Shown in pieces: positions 42,687-47,415 of a stretch of 47,415 nucleotides of DNA. Numbering within the stretch: position 1 is the stretch's first letter; every line of letters starts with the position of its first letter. This DNA is from an uncultured Verrucomicrobiota bacterium (lineage in GTDB: Bacteria > Verrucomicrobiota > Verrucomicrobiia > Limisphaerales > UBA9464). A model generated the notes under the pieces. It searched no databases, was not told where the DNA came from, and saw nothing but the letters and a program-made list of their open reading frames with translations. The translations under genes were made by a program, and so were the position numbers. Location: assembly GCA_903907925.1 (NCBI GenBank), contig CAIVQB010000099.1, positions 1-47,415 of the forward strand, read 5' to 3'.

Positions 42687-44195
42687 ATGAAAAAACTCTT
42701 CCTTATTCTGACGTTCCTGTGGGCTTCGGCCTCGGTTCTGAGTCCGGTTCGGGCCGAGGACGCCCCCAAAAAGGCGGATCCCTCCCTCGAACAGCGCATC
42801 TCGGATCTTGAATCCTATGTCAATAACGGCGCCCGCGGCGCCGATGCGGCCGACGCCAAGATCTCCAGCAAGGTCGCCGGATCCGGTCCCGGTCACAACG
42901 GGTTCCAGATGGTCTGCGCGGCACTGGTGCTGTTCATGACCCTGCCCGGCCTGTTCCTGTTTTACGGCGGCCTGGTCCGCAAAAAGAACATCCTCTCGGT
43001 GGTGGCCCAGTGCTTCGGCATCGCCGGCCTGGTGACAATCCTCTGGTGGGCCTTCGGCTACAGTTTCGTCTTCGGCGACGGATCCGGGCCGTGGTTCGGC
43101 AGCTTCAGCAAGTTCGCCTTCCTCAACGGCGTGGATTCAACGCCCAACGGCAACTACAGCTATTGGGTCTCCCAGAACGTGTACTCCATGTACCAGTTGA
43201 TGTTCGCGATCATCACCCCGGCCCTCATCGTCGGCGCCATCGCCGAACGCATGAAGTTCTCCGCGGTCCTGTTGTTCGTTGGGATTTGGATGGTGGTCGT
43301 TTACTTCCCGCTCGCCCACATGGTCTGGGGTATTGACGGTGCCATGAACGGCGTGTGGAACCCCGCTGCCAAGATCAAGGCGATCGACTTCGCCGGTGGT
43401 ACGGTGGTGCATATGAGCTCGGGTTGGAGCGCGTTGATCCTCTGCCTCATCCTTGGACCCCGCGTCGGGTTCGGAAAACAGAACATGGCTCCCCACAGCA
43501 TGACCCTCTGCGCCATCGGCACCGGAATGCTCTGGGTCGGCTGGTACGGATTCAACGCCGGATCCGCGGTGGCCGCGGACGGCGTCGCCGCCAACGCCTT
43601 CACCACCACGACCATTGCCGCCGCGGTGGCCTCGTTTGTCTGGGCTATGCTGGAGTACATCATCCGCGGCAAGCCGAGCATCCTCGGCTTCTGCTCGGGT
43701 GCGGTCGCCGGCCTGGTGGTCATCACCCCCGCCTGCGGTTTCGTGAACACGACCGGCTCGGTCATCATCGGCGTCCTCGCCGGTGTGGTGCCGTTCCTGG
43801 CCTGTGCCTATTTGAAGCCGTTCTTCAAGTATGACGATGCCCTCGACACCTTCGGCGTCCACGCCATCGGTGGAACCCTCGGAGCCCTGGTGACCGGCAT
43901 CCTCGCCACCGCCAGCAGCGGCAATGGAAACCTGGTCAGCAACCTCGCTGATGTCGGCGGCAAGATGGACCTCGCCAACCCCGCGACCCGCAACGGTCTC
44001 GCCAAGCTGGTGGCTGAAGGCGGCCTTTGGATGGAACAGCTCAAGGCCATGGGTGTCACCATCGTCTTGTCAGTCGTCGCCACGGTCATCATCGCCTACA
44101 TCGTCAAGGCGGTCGTCGGTCTCCGTCCGACCGAGGAAGACGAAACCCAGGGTCTCGATCTCGCCGACCACGGCGAAGAAGGTTACCACGGCTGA
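42687..44195 (+). CDS. amt: ammonium transporter, copy 2
   Basis: A second Amt-family ammonium channel (502 aa) preceded by a Sec signal (MKKLFLILTFLWASASVLSP). A short coiled-coil-like segment (DPSLEQRISDLESYVNN) comes before the channel core. The twin histidines lie in DFAGGTVVHMSSGW and FGVHAIGGTLGAL. LWVGWYGFNAGSAVAADGVA and FCSGAVAGLVVITPACGFV are classical Amt blocks. The end GLDLADHGEEGYHG is the PII-interacting tail and is closer to E. coli AmtB than that of copy 1. The two transporters differ enough to be distinct paralogues. Start ATG 42687; the upstream GTG 42648 only extends the signal. A terminator follows at 44302-44358. Confidence 0.94.
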   Translation: MKKLFLILTFLWASASVLSPVRAEDAPKKADPSLEQRISDLESYVNNGARGADAADAKISSKVAGSGPGHNGFQMVCAALVLFMTLPGLFLFYGGLVRKKNILSVVAQCFGIAGLVTILWWAFGYSFVFGDGSGPWFGSFSKFAFLNGVDSTPNGNYSYWVSQNVYSMYQLMFAIITPALIVGAIAERMKFSAVLLFVGIWMVVVYFPLAHMVWGIDGAMNGVWNPAAKIKAIDFAGGTVVHMSSGWSALILCLILGPRVGFGKQNMAPHSMTLCAIGTGMLWVGWYGFNAGSAVAADGVAANAFTTTTIAAAVASFVWAMLEYIIRGKPSILGFCSGAVAGLVVITPACGFVNTTGSVIIGVLAGVVPFLACAYLKPFFKYDDALDTFGVHAIGGTLGALVTGILATASSGNGNLVSNLADVGGKMDLANPATRNGLAKLVAEGGLWMEQLKAMGVTIVLSVVATVIIAYIVKAVVGLRPTEEDETQGLDLADHGEEGYHG

Positions 44196-44301
44196 TCCGT
44201 CGAATTCCGGTTTCGCTTGGCGTCAATAAATACGGCCTGAGAGCCGCCCTTGACGCGAAGCACCGGTCCGACGTTCGTCCGAGTTCCGAGAACACCTCTT
44301 C

Positions 44302-44358
44302 AACCGCTGGTTCCCGGTGTCGCCGCAAAGGCGACGCGTGTGGAGCCGGCGGTTTTTT
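44302..44358 (+). terminator. intrinsic terminator of the glnK-amt region
   Basis: AACCGCTGGTTCC pairs with GGAGCCGGCGGTT (with G-T pairs). The inner stem GTCGCC-GCAAA-GGCGAC is enclosed, and the structure ends in TTTTTTG. It lies about 100 nt after the amt2 stop. Confidence 0.8.
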
Positions 44359-44438
44359 GTTGTCGCCGGGTGCAACCTCCACTGGATGACTGCTTTGACG
44401 TTGGCGCTTGGAACCGATCGGAGCAGGCTGGGAAATCA

Positions 44439-45719
44439 ATGGTATCGAACCCCGACCTTCGTTTCGGATTCCGCCCCGTGCTGCGCCGGTGTTTCGAGCG
44501 CGTGCTGAGAGGATTTCTTGGCGCAATGACCTCGATGGGGGCCGGGGCGTTTCTCCAGGCTGCACCGGAATTGGGCGTACCACGTTTTGTTCAAGACCGC
44601 TTCGCGATCGGCTTCTGGGTTGCACCGCAAACGGATCAGGAGGTTGAAGCCCGCTTTGCCGAGATCGCCGCGGCAAACTTCACATTTGTCATCGGTCTCT
44701 GCAGCGGGAAATCCCCGGAACCGGTTGGCCGTCAGTTGGACTGGTGCGAAAAATACGGACTGAAGGCGTTGGTGCCGGTGGGGGATCGCTCACCGGAGGC
44801 GCTGCCGGACGGCCCCGCGGTCTGGGGATACTCGATTGTGGACGAGCCCAATGCCGCACTTTTCCCCGAGTTGCGGAAGACGGTGGATGCCCTCCGCACG
44901 GCGCGTCCGGGGAAGCTGGCCTATATCAATCTGTTCCCAAATTACGCCACCGCGGCACAATTGGGCTCCACCAATTATGACGAGCACGTTTCACGGTTCG
45001 TGGGAAGGGTGCACCCGGATGTGTTGAGCATGGATCATTATCCGCTGTTCCGACCGGACCGGGATGGCCGGGAGAACTACTGTCGCAACTTGGAGGTGAT
45101 GCGGCGGGAATCGTTGGCGGCGGGTGTTCCGTTCTGGAATTTTTTCAACGCCATGCCGTACGGACCTCATACCGATCCGACCGAGGCGCAGTTGCGATGG
45201 CAGATCTTCACCTCACTGGCTTATGGAGCGAAGGGTGTAATGTATTTCTGCTACTGGACTCCGCGCGGCGACGAGTTTCCCAAGGGGGGTGCGATCCTGA
45301 CCGCGGACGGACGTCGAACACGGCACTACGAGGAAGCGCGACGGATCAACGCAGGTTTGAAGAACCTTGGACCCACCCTGATGTCATTGACCAGCGCGGG
45401 CGTTCGTCGGGTCAAACCGGGAGCTGTGACACCGGAGGCGCTCAAAGGGAGTTTTGTGACGGCGATCAGTGAAGGGGACTATCTGATTGGTTCGTTCCGG
45501 CTTCCGGACGGTCGACGCGCCGTGCTTTTGAACAACTATGACTTCGCCTACAGCGCCTGGCCGACGGTGAGCTTCGACGCGCCCGCGGGAACCGTTCAGG
45601 AAGTGAGCCCGAAATCCGGTCGCATCGCGGAAGTGATGGATGACAGTCCGGACATGCCGGGACTGCAGGTTTCGCTCGATGCCGGTGACGGGCGGCTCTT
45701 CGTGTTACCCGCAGAATGA
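44439..45719 (+). CDS. secreted glycoside-hydrolase-like protein
   Basis: A 426-aa protein with a long basic n-region and a hydrophobic segment (FLGAMTSMGAGAFLQA) that looks like a signal peptide. The mature part resembles a (beta/alpha)8 glycosidase of the GH42/GH5 clan: FAIGFWVAPQTDQEVEARFA, the acidic VWGYSIVDEPNAALF (a DEP at 135-137, candidate acid/base), LSMDHYPLFRPDRDG and YGAKGVMYFCYWTP. A small beta domain with RRAVLLNNYDF follows. The substrate is unknown. Start chosen: ATG 44439; the frame is open upstream through the terminator and is not coding there. It is a single gene facing PP2C convergently, with 55 nt between. Confidence 0.68.
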   Translation: MVSNPDLRFGFRPVLRRCFERVLRGFLGAMTSMGAGAFLQAAPELGVPRFVQDRFAIGFWVAPQTDQEVEARFAEIAAANFTFVIGLCSGKSPEPVGRQLDWCEKYGLKALVPVGDRSPEALPDGPAVWGYSIVDEPNAALFPELRKTVDALRTARPGKLAYINLFPNYATAAQLGSTNYDEHVSRFVGRVHPDVLSMDHYPLFRPDRDGRENYCRNLEVMRRESLAAGVPFWNFFNAMPYGPHTDPTEAQLRWQIFTSLAYGAKGVMYFCYWTPRGDEFPKGGAILTADGRRTRHYEEARRINAGLKNLGPTLMSLTSAGVRRVKPGAVTPEALKGSFVTAISEGDYLIGSFRLPDGRRAVLLNNYDFAYSAWPTVSFDAPAGTVQEVSPKSGRIAEVMDDSPDMPGLQVSLDAGDGRLFVLPAE

Positions 45720-45774
45720 GTGAGAGGGGTTGAAGAGTGAAGAGTTGAAGAGGGGCCTGGGTGCGCCCGTGGAT

Positions 45775-46650
45775 TTAAAGGACGGTGACGATCAGCGCGG
45801 TGGTGTTGTCGCGGCCGTCCTCGGCGACGGAGGTTTCCACCAGGCCGCGTGCTGGATTGAATTCCAAGGATTCCGCGCCCGCGGCTCGGGAGGGGACTGC
45901 CGCGGCAATGAGTTCCACCAGTCGCTCATCGGTCAGGCCTTGGAACAATCCATCGGTGCAGAGCAGGAACCGATCGCCGGAATGGCAGGGAATCCGACCG
46001 ACCTGCGGCTGAACGAATTGGTTTCCGCCGCCGAGCGCCTTTTGGAGAACGTGACGCCGGGGATGGATGCGGGCCTCGTACGCTTTGATCTGACCGGTCC
46101 GGAGCAGCCAGCCGACGTGGGTGTCGTCCTCGGTCAATTGAACGAGCGAGTTGGATCCGGCGGGAAGATGGTAGATCCGACTGTCGCCGACGTGGGCGAA
46201 CCGCATCCAACCGGGAGTAAACCAGGCGAGACTGAGCGTGGTTTCCATGCCCCGGCATTCTTCATAGCTGCCACCGACGTACGCGAGAGCGCGATGGATT
46301 TCCACGAACAGGTTGTTGAGAACGGTGGTCAATCCTTCCCGCGTTTCGAGGGCCGGCTTTTGGAAGGAAGGCGGCAACAGTGTGGTGATGCGTTCCACCG
46401 CAATCCGGCTGGCAAATTCACCGGCCATTGCCCCGCCCATGCCGTCGCTGACTGCAAACACCAGGTCGCTGGTGGCGAGGGCCGAATCGCCCGTTTTGCC
46501 GAGGCGCTCCACCCCTTGCGCATTGAAACGCAACCCGAGAAACGAATCCTCGTTCAACGTTCGGACCCGGCCGCGATCGGTCCAGCCCGACCACTGAAGT
46601 TGCGCGGCAACGCGGGGTGAGGTTTGGGTCAGTGGGGAATCGGGGGGCAT
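45775..46650 (-). CDS. PP2C-family serine/threonine protein phosphatase
   Basis: A metal-dependent phosphatase (291 aa) with all PP2C motifs in order: RGRVRTLNEDSF near residues 27-38, VFAVSDGMGGAMAGEFAS, ETTLSLAWF-like METTLSLAWF, FAHVGDSRIYHL, LTEDDTHV, FLLCTDGLFQGLTDERL and EDGRDNTTALIV. The metal aspartates (DGMGG, CTDGL, GRDN) are kept, so it should be active. No membrane segment is visible. Its ATG (46650) lies inside the end of the upstream kinase-like gene (22-nt overlap), which implies coupled synthesis. The likely substrate is a protein phosphorylated by that kinase or a similar one. Confidence 0.92.
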   Translation of the reverse strand: MPPDSPLTQTSPRVAAQLQWSGWTDRGRVRTLNEDSFLGLRFNAQGVERLGKTGDSALATSDLVFAVSDGMGGAMAGEFASRIAVERITTLLPPSFQKPALETREGLTTVLNNLFVEIHRALAYVGGSYEECRGMETTLSLAWFTPGWMRFAHVGDSRIYHLPAGSNSLVQLTEDDTHVGWLLRTGQIKAYEARIHPRRHVLQKALGGGNQFVQPQVGRIPCHSGDRFLLCTDGLFQGLTDERLVELIAAAVPSRAAGAESLEFNPARGLVETSVAEDGRDNTTALIVTVL

Positions 46651-47030
46651 TCGGATTCCGGAAGGAGGGTGGCCAGTTCGAAGTCGATGAGGCAGAAGCG
46701 CCCGTCGGCCTGTCGATAGGTGACGTTGCGCAGGTCCGGATCGTCATGCCGGACGCCGAACGGCTCAAGCTCGGCGAACAGCGAGCGGGTTCGGTCCGCG
46801 TCCAGGTGTTCCACCCGGCTGCCGCAATTGGTGGTGACGATCCGCAGACGCTCCGGATCCGCCTCCAACAACCGGGGAACAAACGGACATCCCCGACTTT
46901 CCAAGTGCTTCAAGATGCGAACCTCATTTGTGAAACGCGCGGGTGCGTCGGGGCCGTGAAACGACTTCACCACCCGTCCATCGAAACTCAGATGAACGGT
47001 CGAACGAAGCGTGTCCTTGACCTTGAGCAT
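46629..47030 (-). CDS. minimal serine/threonine-kinase-like protein (133 aa)
   Basis: A very short protein-kinase-like polypeptide. It keeps the ATP lysine (K22 in VVKSF), the C-helix glutamate (E36 in NEVRIL), the catalytic HxDxxxxN as H95-D97-N102 in RHDDPDLRN, and the DFG-like D116 in LIDFELA. It then ends about 17 residues later. The rest of the kinase C-lobe (activation segment, APE, lower helices) is absent, as in Bud32/RIO-type or APH-like small kinases. Start ATG 47030 (MLKVKDTLRSTVHL). It overlaps the PP2C gene by 22 nt. It is a kinase by motif; true activity is uncertain. Confidence 0.75.
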   Translation of the reverse strand: MLKVKDTLRSTVHLSFDGRVVKSFHGPDAPARFTNEVRILKHLESRGCPFVPRLLEADPERLRIVTTNCGSRVEHLDADRTRSLFAELEPFGVRHDDPDLRNVTYRQADGRFCLIDFELATLLPESECPPIPH

Positions 47031-47357
47031 GTGATCGAGCGGGTTGAAGTATGGTCTCGGAATCGGGGGAGCGCGAGGGAGTTCCCGGGATGTTTCGTTT
47101 GAACCACCGGCCGTCGTCGGAATCGATGCTTTACCTGGCTAAAAACGCTCATTCCGCTCATTCGCGGCCAGCCCTGATCGCGAGTTTTCATGGGCTTTTC
47201 TAAAAAGAACAATGAAGCCGGCTCATCCATCGGGGCATTTCCAACGCTTTTCTTGATTCTTCAATCCTCCACGGCAAAGTCGCCCCCGTTCGGCATCCAT
47301 TCTGCTCCGGGAGCGGCTCTGGATCTGCAACACGAATAGCAACAACACTTCTAATCC
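47031..47357. other. divergent upstream region of the kinase-like gene and glnA
   Basis: A 327-nt gap. It carries the sigma-54-like site at 47233-47248 for the rightward glnA and must hold the promoter of the leftward kinase-PP2C pair, which I cannot point to. There is no coding frame with protein character. A CTCATTCCGCTCATTCGCGG stretch near 47150 faintly resembles the ends of the dispersed element but is too short to call. Confidence 0.5.
47233..47248 (+). promoter_or_regulatory. candidate sigma-54 promoter of glnA
   Basis: GGGCATTTCCAACGCT has GG and GC doublets exactly 10 nt apart and keeps GGCA of the -24 box. The -12 box has two mismatches (ACGCT for TTGCW). It lies about 110 nt before the glnA ATG. 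It is weaker than the site at 39550. Confidence 0.25.
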
Positions 47358-47415
47358 ATGGCCAAATACAAACTCGAATACATCTGGCTCGACGGCTACG
47401 AACCCGTTGCCAACC
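47358..47415 (+). CDS. glnA: glutamine synthetase, GSII type (3' partial)
   Basis: Only 19 codons are inside the window (MAKYKLEYIWLDGYEPVAN). The EYIWLDG stretch is the start of the beta-grasp domain of eukaryote-like type II glutamine synthetase, which condenses ammonia and glutamate with ATP. Bacterial GSII proteins of this phylum start in this way as far as I recall. It continues past the right edge. The neighbouring PII and Amt genes and the sigma-54-like site agree with a nitrogen-assimilation role. The identity rests on a short piece and on context. Confidence 0.7.
   Translation, partial: MAKYKLEYIWLDGYEPVAN

Overview
The window is a GC-rich stretch of a diderm bacterial chromosome. 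It most likely comes from the Verrucomicrobiota, in the broad Pedosphaera/Limisphaera relationship. Four things point there: a pseudopilin with the [12 protein letters not shown] start plus an H-x9-DG tail, LPS genes (lpxA, kdsC, lptCAB), a McsA-McsB-ClpC module in a Gram-negative background, and start codons that mostly lack a clear Shine-Dalgarno sequence. This placement is inference from gene content; no rRNA gene is present.

Layout. 1-12656: respiratory complex I, nuoD (5'-partial) to nuoN, all on +, interrupted between nuoE and nuoF by a tRNA-Gln(CUG) gene on the opposite strand. 12713-22035: housekeeping genes (GreA-like factor, lpxA, radC, rsmI, a UVR-motif protein, yqeY, pgsA, a frameshifted pgpA, a phosphodiesterase, a DUF6580-like membrane protein, an RluA-type pseudouridine synthase, a glycosyltransferase). 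21995-26923 (-): rho-kdsC-lptC-lptA-lptB-hprK, an LPS synthesis and export block ending in HPr kinase. 27298-29445 (-): one 715-codon frame joining a YwlE-type phosphatase, ribose-5-phosphate isomerase B and serine hydroxymethyltransferase. 29446-31039: no protein gene, but a probable structured + strand RNA of about 850 nt ending in a strong intrinsic terminator. 31040-35399 (-): mcsA-mcsB-clpC. 35864-39069: a lipoprotein amidase, a nucleotide-sugar epimerase and a pseudopilin. 39661-44195: two successive PII-ammonium transporter modules (glnK-amt twice). 44439-47415: a secreted glycosidase-like protein, a mini-kinase/PP2C pair and the start of a GSII-type glutamine synthetase.

How the genes work together. 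The window holds a possibly complete protein-arginine phosphorylation circuit: McsB (kinase), McsA (adaptor), ClpC (unfoldase) and a YwlE-like phosphatase carrying the threonine typical of phosphoarginine phosphatases. The phosphatase is fused to two central-metabolism enzymes. The right end is a nitrogen-assimilation region: two PII/Amt pairs, sigma-54-like sites ahead of glnK1 and glnA, and glutamine synthetase. Dispersed 190-197 bp inverted-repeat elements (three complete, one solo end) and other palindromic repeats lie in the gaps. The items most worth follow-up are the unassigned structured RNA at 29941-30797 and the phosphatase-RpiB-GlyA fusion beside mcsAB-clpC.
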